DNA of 34,795 bases from Gelidibacter algens (GTDB taxonomy: Bacteria; Bacteroidota; Bacteroidia; Flavobacteriales; Flavobacteriaceae). Location: NCBI RefSeq assembly GCF_001678675.1, contig NZ_LZRN01000043.1:1-34795 (forward strand). Reading direction: 5' to 3'. The position numbers were made by a program, and so were the translations under genes. This document shows positions 25,988-34,150 of the stretch, piece by piece. The notes beneath the pieces are model-generated. The model did no database searches. It worked only from the letters and a program-made list of their open reading frames with translations, and had not been told where the DNA came from. How positions within the stretch are numbered: position 1 is the first letter of the stretch; the number at the start of each line of letters is the position of its first letter.

Positions 25988-27397
25988 TTAGTGCTTTTTC
26001 TTCAATATTCTTAAAAGTTCATTTAAAATTTCGTCTTCATCGTCTAACAAATGGTCTTTGATTTCAATATCTGGAATAACACCTCTTAAATCTTCATTTC
26101 CATTGGGCCTAATAATATAGCCCTTTGGAACTTTAACTACTACTCCGGTATTAGGCAGAGAGTATGAAAATTGGGATGCATATAATGTTGGAAAATCTCC
26201 TGTTTCTTCGCCTACGATTTTGGCAAATCCATAATCTTGTATTTCAGCAGCAGCAACAGCAGACATTGAATATGATTGCCTATTAATTAAAACATATACC
26301 TTCCCTGCAAATCTCTTTTTTGAATCTACAGGTTGGTACATTTCATATTTATACTCATAAATTTTTCCGTTAGTTTCATTAAGAATTGTCTGAGAATAAA
26401 AAGTTGTAGTATCGTTGTTTTTTCGGGTATGTTGCTTCAATAAACTACTACTTTTTAACGTAAATTTTGAATGCCATTTAAAAGGTTTATCAGCAATATA
26501 CGATATGAGAAAATCGCTATATTCATTATCTCCACCAGAGTTGTTACGCAAATCTATAATTAAAGTATCAATATCATTTTCTTTCAAATCGTTAAAACTG
26601 GAATCGATAAATCTTTTGTACAAATCAATTTTTTCATCGGCATTGCTACTAAACGGACCTGGATTTATGTAACCAATACCGTCTTTTAAAGAAAACTTCC
26701 GCTCTTGATTTAAAATCTCTCCTTTTCTTCTACTTTCATAATCGCCTACACTTATTGGCTTTATTGAATATTCGGAAATTTTATCCAATTCCTTAACTTC
26801 AATTTTAAAAGATTTTTGTTCTCCAAAAATCTGCCAATAAAGTCGTGGAAATGACCAAAATTCAAGTTTTGCATTCTTGAAATATTTTCTTTCGGCAGAT
26901 AATTGTAAATATAACTTTTCAATAATTTTGTTTATGTCAATCCCATTAATGCTGATTAATTGCATTCCGACTTTGAGCTGATTATCGTTTGATAGATTAT
27001 TTCGTATGTAAGCGTTATCATTTTCTAATGCAATTTCGATTGGAAAAAGGGTTCCATCTCTTTGTGCGTATTGGATATAGGATTGTACAGGAAAATCTAT
27101 TTCAGCGTGCCCTGTATTTGCTCTTGAAATAATTTTTTGAAAAGCGTTAGTTGCCTCTAAAAGATTTAGCGAATCATTCGTTATGGTTTTTTTTATATTA
27201 TCTGCATTTTCTAAAAACTCATTTCTGTTGGTAAATGCATATAAATTATAATGCGTTTGTTCTAAAGTTTTTTTTAAATAATCTATGTCATCTAAAATCT
27301 GTTGTTTTGAAAATGAAGTTTCATTCTGTCCATTCGCAGTAATTGAAATCCCTAAATACATAATAAAAGAGATAATGAGAAAGTTGTTTTTATTCAT
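25988..27397 (-). CDS. S41-family (C-terminal-processing-type) peptidase, exported
   Basis: 469 residues with a signal peptide (ends near ITANG, residue 23). A PDZ-like segment is at about 118-205 (LKVGMQLISINGIDINKII), and then the S41 core: IGYINPGPFSS (241-251), LIIDLRNNSGGDNEYSDFL (279-297), and the nucleophile region NRQSYSMSAVAAA (372-384), followed by GEETGDFPT. This is the tail-specific protease/CtpA fold. Bacteroidota have many such lipoprotein-like or periplasmic paralogues of unknown substrate. It is a single gene bordered by repeat-rich intergenic DNA downstream. Confidence 0.87.
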   Translation of the reverse strand: MNKNNFLIISFIMYLGISITANGQNETSFSKQQILDDIDYLKKTLEQTHYNLYAFTNRNEFLENADNIKKTITNDSLNLLEATNAFQKIISRANTGHAEIDFPVQSYIQYAQRDGTLFPIEIALENDNAYIRNNLSNDNQLKVGMQLISINGIDINKIIEKLYLQLSAERKYFKNAKLEFWSFPRLYWQIFGEQKSFKIEVKELDKISEYSIKPISVGDYESRRKGEILNQERKFSLKDGIGYINPGPFSSNADEKIDLYKRFIDSSFNDLKENDIDTLIIDLRNNSGGDNEYSDFLISYIADKPFKWHSKFTLKSSSLLKQHTRKNNDTTTFYSQTILNETNGKIYEYKYEMYQPVDSKKRFAGKVYVLINRQSYSMSAVAAAEIQDYGFAKIVGEETGDFPTLYASQFSYSLPNTGVVVKVPKGYIIRPNGNEDLRGVIPDIEIKDHLLDDEDEILNELLRILKKKH

Positions 27398-27483
27398 TTC
27401 TAAATTTTGACAGTTTAAATTACAGACGACTATGTTTTTTAATTGTTACTTTTTTTTTGCATTAACACAATGGTTTTGTATAA

Positions 27484-27587
27484 GGGCAATAAGGGAAAAA
27501 TAGGGGATAATTTTCCGTTTATTACTGAACTTGGCTGAAAGGTATTAACTTTTGGGTCAAACACAATGCCCCTATAAGTTATTGCCC
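27484..27587. repeat. Intergenic inverted repeat (GGGCAATAA arms)
   Basis: GGGCAATAA at 27484-27492 and TTATTGCCC at 27579-27587. The next bases inward also agree loosely (TAGGGG against CCCCTA). It lies in the 362-base gap between the S41 peptidase and the chromate transporter. The long reading frame across this gap has no coding character, and I see no gene here. Confidence 0.5.
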
Positions 27588-27670
27588 ACAGGCTTTCCCA
27601 CGTTTTGTTTTTCAGATTATCTTCTTTCTCGTTTGTCCGGATTCGTACGTTGGCAAGACATCCTATTTTG

Positions 27671-27688
27671 ATCCCGAAGTTTCGGGAT
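27671..27688. repeat. 8-bp stem CCCGA/TCGGG hairpin
   Basis: ATCCCGAA-GT-TTCGGGAT, perfect. It lies just after GTTGGCAAGACATCCTATTT (27649-27668), which resembles GTTGGCAAAAGACAGCTCCT at 32511-32530. Downstream of chrA on the minus strand it could end transcription, but there is no T-run. Confidence 0.55.
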
Positions 27689-27759
27689 TGCTGGCGTGGT
27701 GGCTTTAGGGAATTGCAAATGTGTATGGCATTGAGCACAGGCTTATTTTGGCCCTATTT

Positions 27760-28880
27760 TTAAATCAAGGTCAATAAATATCCTATTACTGCTCCTCCTA
27801 AAACTATAAATGCACTATTCATTTTTTTGAAAACAAACACCACAATCAAACTTGCAACAGCAATTAAAATTGTACGCCAATCTGTTAGCGTGTCTTTTGC
27901 CATTTCCACACTAACTGCAATTATCAATGCAATCGCTGCAACATTTACTGCGTCCAAAATTGCTCCTAAGATTTCTGATTGCCGCATTTTCGGTATCAAC
28001 GGATTTAATATTAGCACGAAAAGAAATGAAGGAAGAAAAATACCTATTGTTGCAGCAAGTGCACCTGTAATTCCGTTCATTTGCCAACCTATGAATGTTG
28101 CAGTAGACAAAACTGGTCCTGGCGTTATTTGTCCAATAGCAACTGCGTCAATTAATGCTTGTCTTGTTAGCCATCCGTTTGCAACTAATTCTGTATCGAG
28201 AAATGCAAATAGAACATAACCGCTACCGTAAAGAATTGCGCCAACTTTTAAGAACGTTAAGAATATTTTCAGAACACCAATTTTTGAAGGGTCGACAAGC
28301 TGAAAGAGTAATAGAGGAAAAAAGCTTGTTAAATTTCCTGTATTTTTTTTGAAGAAGTAAATACCCAAGCCAAGCAAACCGCAACCAAAAAGAGCGATTA
28401 TTTCGTTCAACCCGAATAAACAGGCAACTAAAGTAATAATACCTAAAATTGCAAGTTCCGTGTTTTTACCGCTTTTTTTCCAAGTCGGAAACCCGCCATT
28501 ATGATTATTGCAATAACTGCTGGTTTAATTCCGTAAATGAAAGGCTCAACTTTTGGTAATTGACCATATTGTTGATAAAGCCAAGCAAAAACAGAAGTTA
28601 TAACGACCGCAGGAAAAATGAAACAAAATCCTGCAACGAAGAGCCCTTTCCAACCTGCGCGTTCGTGTCCACAATGCATTGTCATTTCAGTTGAATTCGG
28701 ACCCGGAATTAAATTGGTTGCACCAACAAGGTCGAGAAAGTGTTCTTGTGTCATCCACTTTCTTTTTTTGACAACTTCATCTTCCATCATTGCGATGTGA
28801 GCTGCTGGTCCACCAAAAGCAATGCTCCCAAGCTTAAAAAACAATTTTGCAATTTCTATGAGTTCTTTGTTATTTGGCAT
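27760..28880 (-). pseudogene. chrA: Chromate transporter ChrA, single frameshift
   Basis: The N-terminal part (ATG at 28880) covers ELIEIAKLFFKLGSIAFGGP, the first CHR-domain block, and runs to GKKAVKTRN before leaving frame and stopping at 28443. The second frame continues with LAILGIITLVACLFGL and NEIIALF and then the second CHR domain (GAILYGSGYVLFAFLDTELV, GQITPGPV). The join is at about 28450-28458 and is explained by one missing base. Restored, the protein would have about 373 residues, the normal length for long-chain ChrA, which exports chromate. It could be a real mutation, a sequencing error or, less likely, translational frameshifting. Confidence 0.8.
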
Positions 28881-28979
28881 ATTGGTAAGTTTGGAATAAC
28901 AATGGTGTTTTGTAAGTAAAAACAAAGCAACAAAATATAAAAATTTTTATTGTGCTATGTTACATGATCAATAAATAAA

Positions 28980-29010
28980 ATGCCCCCTACAAAGTATATG
29001 TAGAGGGCAT
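28980..29010 (-). terminator. Rho-independent terminator of the TonB-receptor operon
   Basis: On the minus strand, ATGCCCTCTAC pairs with GTAGGGGGCAT across a 9-base loop. The 11-bp stem has one wobble and is followed by a T-rich tail (complement of 28971-28979). It lies 36 bases after the lipoprotein stop codon. Confidence 0.8.
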
Positions 29011-29046
29011 CTCTTTGGAACAAATAAAAGTGTGACTAATTCAAAT

Positions 29047-29598
29047 CTATTGTACCGTTACATTAAATGTTGCTGCTATATCTGTTTCTCCACCAGCATC
29101 GCTAAGACCTGTATTTGGTTTTTTAGGTTCGTGACGTAGTGTAAACGTCAATGATCCTGAACTTGCCGCACCTGCTGTAAGCGTAAACTGTGTTCCTAAG
29201 GGATTTCCATCCCCGTCAACATTGGAATACTCAGTTGTGACATTGAGCCCACTACCAATCGTGTAAAAAAATTGGTGTTCGTCGTCAAGCTCTTCCACTT
29301 CCTCCGTAATGTTTTCTGGTGGGTTCACGGTTTCATTGAGTAGTACGATGCGACCATTGTAGGTAACTCCAGTTGCCAAGGTTCCGGAAGTAACCACAGG
29401 TGTATTGGGACCATCGCCGTCCAAATCGCGCGTTTGTAAAGTTACCGGCGTTCCGTTGCCGTTTGGTGTAAGTGTTACTGTCATAGTGGTAATTACTTCT
29501 TGTTCAACTACTGGATCTGGAGCATCATCGTCATTTGAACACGATACAAAGAATACAGTTGCAAAAATTGCAGTTGCTAAAAATTTTAAATTTCTCAT
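29047..29598 (-). CDS. Lipoprotein partner of the TonB-dependent receptor
   Basis: 183 residues. Signal peptide with lipobox FFVSC (Cys20), followed by SNDDDAPDP, an acidic linker typical of surface-exposed Bacteroidota lipoproteins. The body is Thr/Gly-rich beta structure (TMTVTLTPNGNGTPVTLQTR ... GSLTFTLRHEPKKPNTGLSD). Such proteins are commonly found directly downstream of this class of receptor. It starts 18 bases after the receptor stop, so it is in the same operon. It probably helps capture the ligand on the cell surface; the ligand is unknown. Confidence 0.82.
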   Translation of the reverse strand: MRNLKFLATAIFATVFFVSCSNDDDAPDPVVEQEVITTMTVTLTPNGNGTPVTLQTRDLDGDGPNTPVVTSGTLATGVTYNGRIVLLNETVNPPENITEEVEELDDEHQFFYTIGSGLNVTTEYSNVDGDGNPLGTQFTLTAGAASSGSLTFTLRHEPKKPNTGLSDAGGETDIAATFNVTVQ

Positions 29599-29616
29599 AG
29601 TTTCTGATTTTAATAA

Positions 29617-32016
29617 TTAATAATTGATTTTAAGGTTTAATAAAAAATTTCTACCCAAATCGTCTGCATAGTAGCGTAGGCGGTTTAGGTAATTTCTGTA
29701 CGAGGTGTTTAATACATTGGTAATTCCAAAACCTACCGTAAGTGTTGATGTTTGGGTGGTTTTAAAATCGATGCTCGAATTAAAATTTATCAAATGGTAG
29801 GCATCGGGCGGTGTGCTTACGTCCACAGTTTCCATTGTTTCAGTTTCTGGGATAAACACTTCAAAATTATTATCAGGAAATTCATTTTGACGAAAGACAT
29901 ATTCGCTTTGCAATGCCAACCTTAGATTTTTGAATTCTGGATTTTGATAGACAATTTCGTTTTTGGTATTTACGGGCGGCATATTTATCAAGGGTTCATC
30001 CTGTGAACTGTCATAACCTTTTACGAGTGAGAACTGATGATTAAAACGGAAATTTTCAGCAAGAGCATAAGAGGCATCAAAATCCACTCCCAACAGTTGT
30101 GCATCGGTCTGTCTGTATTCCCAAACTTGAAAATTACCTCTTACTGTTTGCTGGATTTCTGTAGGCTCTATTACGATAAAGTCGTTAATGGTGTTTATAA
30201 ACGGACTTACTGAAAAGCTGAAATTTTCGTTATCACGCTGAAGTGTCAATGACACTTTATGTCCCACTTCTGAATTGAAACGCAAATCACCCAATTCGAT
30301 ACGGGAAGCAGAATGGTGAAGGCCTTCGCTAAAAAGTTCGGAAGGATTTGGTGCTCGCGATGCTAATGAATAATTTAAAAACAGTTTGTACTCTTCGTTA
30401 AAATTATATGTAGCTCCAAATGTGGCCGAAGGGTTATAAAAATTGAGTTGTGGGTTGGTCAAAATCTGATTGTCTAATTCTTCCACTACTATTTCAGGGA
30501 AAAGTTCGTCATAATTACGGGATTCCCAAAAAGAGGTGCGATAGAATTTAAAAACGTCCATAAACGTATAATCAAATCGCCCACCTGCTTCCAAAAACAG
30601 ATTGTCATTCAAGCGGTAATCTACTATGGTATATATTCCCAAATCGTATTTATCATAATCTGGTATCAATCTGCGCACTCCGGTATTTGGGTCTGCAAAG
30701 TTGTTTTGAAATCGGGCCATTATACCAGTCTTTAGGCTTACTGCATCGGTCAAATGCGAATCCAAGTCGAGCATTAAGGTGTGTGTGTTAAGTTCTAAAT
30801 CCAACGAGGCCTTATCCCTATCTGCACCACGCCTGATATCAAATTCCAAGCGGTTGTTACGTTGAAAGTCGTATTGCAGGCTCATTTTCCCGAAGCCATC
30901 AAACCTTTTAAATCCTTTTATCCGTGCCAAATGGTGGGTGACATCTTGTTTGGGCGCGTTGATGTCGTAGGTAAAATCTTTAATGATTAGTGGTCTATCA
31001 CTATTTATGGCTCTAATTTGATCCTGTGCGCCGCCTAAATGCGATGCCCTTAAAATGCCGATTTCATTTTTAAAAAGTGAATAATAGGCCTCGATGCCAT
31101 AATCAAACCGATTGAAACCCGCGTGCAAAGACGCGTTACGTTCAAAAATCCCCGTATTGCTCAACACGTATTCTGGTGCTTCAAAATCGCCAAATCGTTT
31201 TAATGTTCCTTGCACGGTTGCATACCAACCACTTTGATAGCTTTTTGTCAATTGGGAAGTCAGCGAAGTACCTCGACCATTGCTTGCTCCTGTCAATAAG
31301 GTTTTTCCGTAAAGACTATCTTTAACTGGAACTTTTGAAGCTTCGGCAACAATGACACCACCCACAGCATCGCCACCGTATTGCAATACGCCTGCACCTT
31401 TTATCAAGGTAAGATTTCCTGCGGAATTGATATCAACATTTGGGGCGTGTTCTGCTCCCCACTCTTGGTCTTCCATCCGCACGCCATTGTTTATAATGAC
31501 AACACGACTGCTGTGAAGACCATTAATCAACGGTTTTACAACGGTGTTTCCAGTATTGAGTGAAGAAACTCCGCTCAAACTGTTGAGGGCATCGCCCAAC
31601 GTACCGCTGCTAAAGCGTTCCAATTCTTCTTTAGAAATAGTATTTTCGAGTATTGTTTTCGACTTAATGCTATAGGCCTTCCCCTCAACGGTAATTTGGT
31701 TAAGTTCTTCCAAATGGTGTTCCAATTTAAAGTTCTTGGTCGTGTTACCAGATACTTTAATGGTAAATCCTTTGGTCAGACAGAATGGATGCGATACCTG
31801 TATGGAATAGGTATCATCGCATAAATTTTTAAGAGTAAATTTACCATCGAGGTCTGTCACTACAGCTCGTTCAGAACCTGCAACTATAAGTGTTGCTCCT
31901 GCAAGTAATGACCCGTCGTGAAGGTCTGTTACTGTACCAGAAAGTGTGTTTTCACAATTTTGTGATATAGATGGAATACTGCTCAATAGCAGTATCAATA
32001 GTGCATACTTGCGCAT
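29617..32016 (-). CDS. TonB-dependent outer membrane receptor, probably for metal
   Basis: 799 residues: a signal peptide (1-18), a carboxypeptidase-regulatory-like domain at about 24-100 (SGTVTDLHDGSLLAGATLIV ... DGKFTLKNL), a plug domain at about 118-225 (INGLHSSRVVIINNGVRMED, QYGGDAVGGVIVAE), and a beta-barrel ending in the terminal aromatic (NLKINY). The plug block HSSRVVIINNGVRMEDQEWG is shared with receptors of the ZnuD type. With the Cys/His-rich gene upstream, a transition metal such as zinc or copper is the best guess for the substrate; this is inference. It lies 39 bases after the upstream gene and 18 before the lipoprotein. Confidence 0.88.
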   Translation of the reverse strand: MRKYALLILLLSSIPSISQNCENTLSGTVTDLHDGSLLAGATLIVAGSERAVVTDLDGKFTLKNLCDDTYSIQVSHPFCLTKGFTIKVSGNTTKNFKLEHHLEELNQITVEGKAYSIKSKTILENTISKEELERFSSGTLGDALNSLSGVSSLNTGNTVVKPLINGLHSSRVVIINNGVRMEDQEWGAEHAPNVDINSAGNLTLIKGAGVLQYGGDAVGGVIVAEASKVPVKDSLYGKTLLTGASNGRGTSLTSQLTKSYQSGWYATVQGTLKRFGDFEAPEYVLSNTGIFERNASLHAGFNRFDYGIEAYYSLFKNEIGILRASHLGGAQDQIRAINSDRPLIIKDFTYDINAPKQDVTHHLARIKGFKRFDGFGKMSLQYDFQRNNRLEFDIRRGADRDKASLDLELNTHTLMLDLDSHLTDAVSLKTGIMARFQNNFADPNTGVRRLIPDYDKYDLGIYTIVDYRLNDNLFLEAGGRFDYTFMDVFKFYRTSFWESRNYDELFPEIVVEELDNQILTNPQLNFYNPSATFGATYNFNEEYKLFLNYSLASRAPNPSELFSEGLHHSASRIELGDLRFNSEVGHKVSLTLQRDNENFSFSVSPFINTINDFIVIEPTEIQQTVRGNFQVWEYRQTDAQLLGVDFDASYALAENFRFNHQFSLVKGYDSSQDEPLINMPPVNTKNEIVYQNPEFKNLRLALQSEYVFRQNEFPDNNFEVFIPETETMETVDVSTPPDAYHLINFNSSIDFKTTQTSTLTVGFGITNVLNTSYRNYLNRLRYYADDLGRNFLLNLKINY

Positions 32017-32055
32017 AAAAATTCTTAATTGACAAAATGAATAAATGTTTGTTTA

Positions 32056-32394
32056 TTAAGAAAAAATAGGCGGTGCGCGGAGTTGTGTATTGGTTATTTT
32101 AAAGGAATGTAAACGTAGGGAAGCTAAGTTTGCTTCAAACTTTAAAGGTATATTTGCTAGTACTAAGTTAGGGTATTCGGCAATATCGTAGTTGAACGAT
32201 GCCAAATGGAAATCACAAATATGGCAATCAGGAACATCTTGATGAATGTGTGTAGTAACGTCCTTGCAAGAAATATGTTCGTGCCCTTCAAACATATGAA
32301 CAAACTGAACGGCAGTAGGCAACATTAAAGCTACGAAGAGCAATAATGCGGCTATGTTTTTGCCAAGCTGTTTTTCAAAATCCATTGTTTGCAT
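32056..32394 (-). CDS. Small Cys/His-rich membrane protein, metal-operon associated
   Basis: 112 residues. One N-terminal TM helix (about 14-30) is followed by a dense metal-ligand stretch: HMFEGHEHISC, then HIHQDVPDCHICDFH. It ends LRAPPIFS. The plan (TM anchor, Cys/His cluster, C-terminal PP) parallels the HYC_CC_PP protein upstream of cusA, though the sequences do not align. It is the first gene of the receptor operon. Metal binding is likely; the exact role is unknown. Confidence 0.75.
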   Translation of the reverse strand: MQTMDFEKQLGKNIAALLLFVALMLPTAVQFVHMFEGHEHISCKDVTTHIHQDVPDCHICDFHLASFNYDIAEYPNLVLANIPLKFEANLASLRLHSFKITNTQLRAPPIFS

Positions 32395-32407
32395 TATATC
32401 GAAAACG

Positions 32408-32415
32408 CAAAAATA
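32408..32415 (-). promoter_or_regulatory. -7 box TATTTTTG for the TonB-receptor operon
   Basis: Exact TAnnTTTG match on the minus strand, 14 bases ahead of the ATG at 32394. No -33 TTTG is apparent. The short leader leaves some doubt; translation could begin at the second Met (MDFEK, 32385). Confidence 0.4.
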
Positions 32416-32632
32416 AAGAATAATTGTTGGATTAGGGTAAAAATATTGTAGGAATAGATATGAGATAGAATTTTACGTACTCGATTTCAATTTATTTTGA
32501 TGATTTGAGCGTTGGCAAAAGACAGCTCCTTATTATTTTGGTGCGTTGGCTTTTTGCGGTGGGAAAGAATGACAGTGCCGTTTTAGCGGTGGCGTTTTTC
32601 ATAAGAATTTTTGATGTAGTTTGGGTTTTTTG

Positions 32633-32741
32633 TCAGTCTCGCACACGAACCATTAAAAGTACAAAACTCTGTTGGAAAATTCCCAAGCCCCGAGGCTTCG
32701 GGGTCCAGATAGTCACAGACCCAGCAATGGTCTATACACGG
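32633..32741. repeat. Hairpin element, copy C (left arm truncated)
   Basis: The right arm contains AGCAATGGTCTATACACGG and is part of a 24-base stretch (32718-32741) identical to copy A (34296-34319). The inner left arm TCTCGCACACGAACC is present, but the outer left arm is missing. Between the arms is a CCCCGA/TCGGGG hairpin at 32688-32703. It abuts the 3' end of the first antitoxin gene. The preceding 32416-32632 has no gene; it contains GTTGGCAAAAGACAGCTCCT at 32511, similar to 27649. Confidence 0.65.
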
Positions 32742-32760
32742 CTTGTAAAACGTACTTTTA

Positions 32761-33051
32761 TCATACTTCAATTGAAATATTAACTTTTCCGCCAAGTCCT
32801 TTTTCTACAATATCAAATAATGTTTTTAAAGTCAGATTACTGCCATTATTTTCCACGCGCGAAATGTAAGTCCGCTTTTTGTCAATCAGTTCGCCCAGTT
32901 GTTCTTGAGTCAGATTTTTTTCTTCTCGTGCATTTCGTAAAAGCAAACCGATTTTGAATGATTCAAAATCTCTATCAAGTTCATCTCTGCGTTCAGTTCC
33001 TTTTTTTCCGTAAACTGTGTTCTTTATTTCTTTCCAACTTTTAGTTTCCAT
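32761..33051 (-). CDS. higA: HigA-type XRE antitoxin (unit 1)
   Basis: 96 residues. Acidic N-terminal helices are followed by an XRE helix-turn-helix at about 34-88 (LLLRNAREEKNLTQEQLGEL, KKRTYISRVENNGSNLTLKT). This is the usual C-terminal DNA-binding antitoxin of HigBA-type modules. Its start overlaps the end of the toxin frame by 11 bases, so toxin precedes antitoxin as in other HigBA loci. It should neutralise the toxin and repress the operon. Because the toxin is truncated and the native promoter region appears lost, its expression is uncertain. Confidence 0.85.
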   Translation of the reverse strand: METKSWKEIKNTVYGKKGTERRDELDRDFESFKIGLLLRNAREEKNLTQEQLGELIDKKRTYISRVENNGSNLTLKTLFDIVEKGLGGKVNISIEV

Positions 33052-33310
33052 TGCCTTTGTTTTTTTCTTCGTAATACTCTTTCATTAATCGGACCGCTTT
33101 ATCGATTTCTTTTTGTGGTGTTTTCTGCGTCTTTTTAGTAAATCCGTTCAAGAGTATAACTAACTTACCTTTGTCGAAGAAGCAAAAAACTCGCCAAATA
33201 TTCGAACCTAATTTTATTCGAGCCTCAAATAGTCCTTTGTGCGTTTTCATTGGTGCCAAATATGTTTTCGGCACGTGCTGATAGGTTTCTATTAATTCAA
33301 CATCTGCTCA
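33041..33310 (-). pseudogene. higB: HigB/RelE-type toxin, 5'-truncated (unit 1)
   Basis: The frame shows the C-terminal two thirds of a HigB-like RelE-fold toxin: LFEARIKLGSNIWRVFCFFD, KLVILLNGFTKKTQKTPQKE, ending EEKNKGNGN. A GTG at 33274 gives 77 codons. Upstream the frame (ELIETYQH) still matches the family but meets a stop at 33308-33310 before the usual first 35-40 residues. The missing 5' end coincides with the edge of hairpin copy B (33317), so the gene seems cut by that junction. It is probably inactive. Confidence 0.6.
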
Positions 33311-33316
33311 ATGAAT

Positions 33317-33445
33317 GCCAACGTTTGGTATATGAGCTGTGGCGTGATTTAGCACGAACTTCTCCAAATAAAAACTGGCTTTGGAAAATCCGAAGATTTT
33401 CCAAATGGGCACAGACCAAGCCATAGCTTATATACAGTGTTGCCC
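33317..33445. repeat. Hairpin element, copy B (complete)
   Basis: Arms GTATATGAGCTGTGGC (33328-33343) and GCCATAGCTTATATAC (33420-33435) pair at 14 of 16 positions, with two G-T wobbles at positions 7 and 12 of the arm. The outer ends are GCCAACGTTT and CAGTGTTGCCC. A perfect 11-bp hairpin with CGAA loop sits inside (33380-33405). The conserved inner motif is AGCACGAACT. It separates two toxin-antitoxin units. Confidence 0.7.
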
Positions 33446-33467
33446 ATAGTGCTTTCCGCAATGTAGT

Positions 33468-33824
33468 TCAATAATCTTGTATCAAAACTTCAGTCGGAAT
33501 GTTCAATTTGGCGTTTAGTTTTCTAATCATTTCCAAAGTCAGTTTGCGCTTTTTGTTCATTATTTCGCTCACTCGACTTTTAAAACCAATCATATCGACC
33601 AAATCTTTTTGTTTTAAGCCCATTTGTTCCATTCTAAAATTAATGGCTGAAATTGGGTCTGGCATTCCGATAGGAAAATTCTCGTTTTCGTAGTTGTCAA
33701 TTACGATTGCAAGAATTTCTAATTCGTCGCCTTCATTAGTTCCTTTTTTGGCATCAAAGATTATTTCTAAATGCTCAAGTGCTTTTTTGTAATCCGCCTC
33801 GTTTCTAATCGGTTTAATATTCAT
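33468..33824 (-). CDS. higA: HigA-type XRE antitoxin (unit 2)
   Basis: 118 residues from the ATG at 33824. This start was chosen because MNIKPIRNEADYKKALEHLE is the family's standard N-terminus; the frame is open 30 bases further. The N-terminal toxin-binding region includes DPISAINFRMEQMGLKQKDL, and the HTH follows (VDMIGFKSRVSEIMNKKRKL), ending NIPTEVLIQDY. It starts 1 base after the toxin stop. It should bind the toxin and the operator upstream of it. Confidence 0.9.
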   Translation of the reverse strand: MNIKPIRNEADYKKALEHLEIIFDAKKGTNEGDELEILAIVIDNYENENFPIGMPDPISAINFRMEQMGLKQKDLVDMIGFKSRVSEIMNKKRKLTLEMIRKLNAKLNIPTEVLIQDY

Positions 33825-33825
33825 C

Positions 33826-34119
33826 CTAAATTTCGTTTGCGTTAATTTTGTCATATTCGGCGTGTGTTCCTATAAATCGTATCCACGCAAGTTGGTACTC
33901 AAAATTAAATTTTACAATCAGTCGGTAATCGTTGCCTTTAATATTAAAGACAATCCGATTATCTTTCAAAATACTTGCGTTTGGGTATTCCGATTTGAGG
34001 TCGTTAATAGATGACCAATTTGAATTTTCGGTTTCACGATACCACGTTTTCAATTGAAGTTCGCAATTACCGTGCGTTTTCCAAAAATCTCGTAGTGTTC
34101 CTCTCGAAAATATTTTCAC
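33826..34119 (-). CDS. higB: HigB-type mRNA interferase toxin (unit 2)
   Basis: 97 residues, full length for the short HigB group: KIFSRGTLRDFWKTHGNCEL, LKTWYRETENSNWSSINDLK, NRIVFNIKGNDYRLIVKFNF, WIRFIGTHAEYDKINANEI. The R-G-T-L-R-D-F-W and F-I-G-T-H-x-E-Y-D-K-I motifs are diagnostic. It is predicted to cleave mRNA on ribosomes when free of antitoxin. First gene of an intact two-gene operon with its own promoter. Confidence 0.9.
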   Translation of the reverse strand: MKIFSRGTLRDFWKTHGNCELQLKTWYRETENSNWSSINDLKSEYPNASILKDNRIVFNIKGNDYRLIVKFNFEYQLAWIRFIGTHAEYDKINANEI

Positions 34120-34135
34120 ATTAATGTATTTGAAG

Positions 34136-34143
34136 CAAATATA
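34136..34143 (-). promoter_or_regulatory. -7 box TATATTTG for higBA unit 2
   Basis: Exact TAnnTTTG on the minus strand, 16 bases before the toxin ATG, with a palindrome immediately upstream. Confidence 0.5.
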
Positions 34144-34150
34144 ATAAAAA

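Noticed and set aside
27439-27738. A 99-codon minus-strand frame between the S41 peptidase and chrA
   Set aside because: It reads straight through the inverted repeat and the CCCGA hairpin, and its product has no coherent domain.
27760-28925. Two-gene short-chain ChrA pair instead of one broken gene
   Set aside because: The second frame continues the protein upstream of its only possible start (TTG) with residues that exactly complete the first half, so a frameshift explains it better.
32583-32795. A 70-codon minus-strand frame over hairpin copy C
   Set aside because: It covers repeat sequence, including the conserved right arm, and overlaps the antitoxin gene's 3' end; no coding character.
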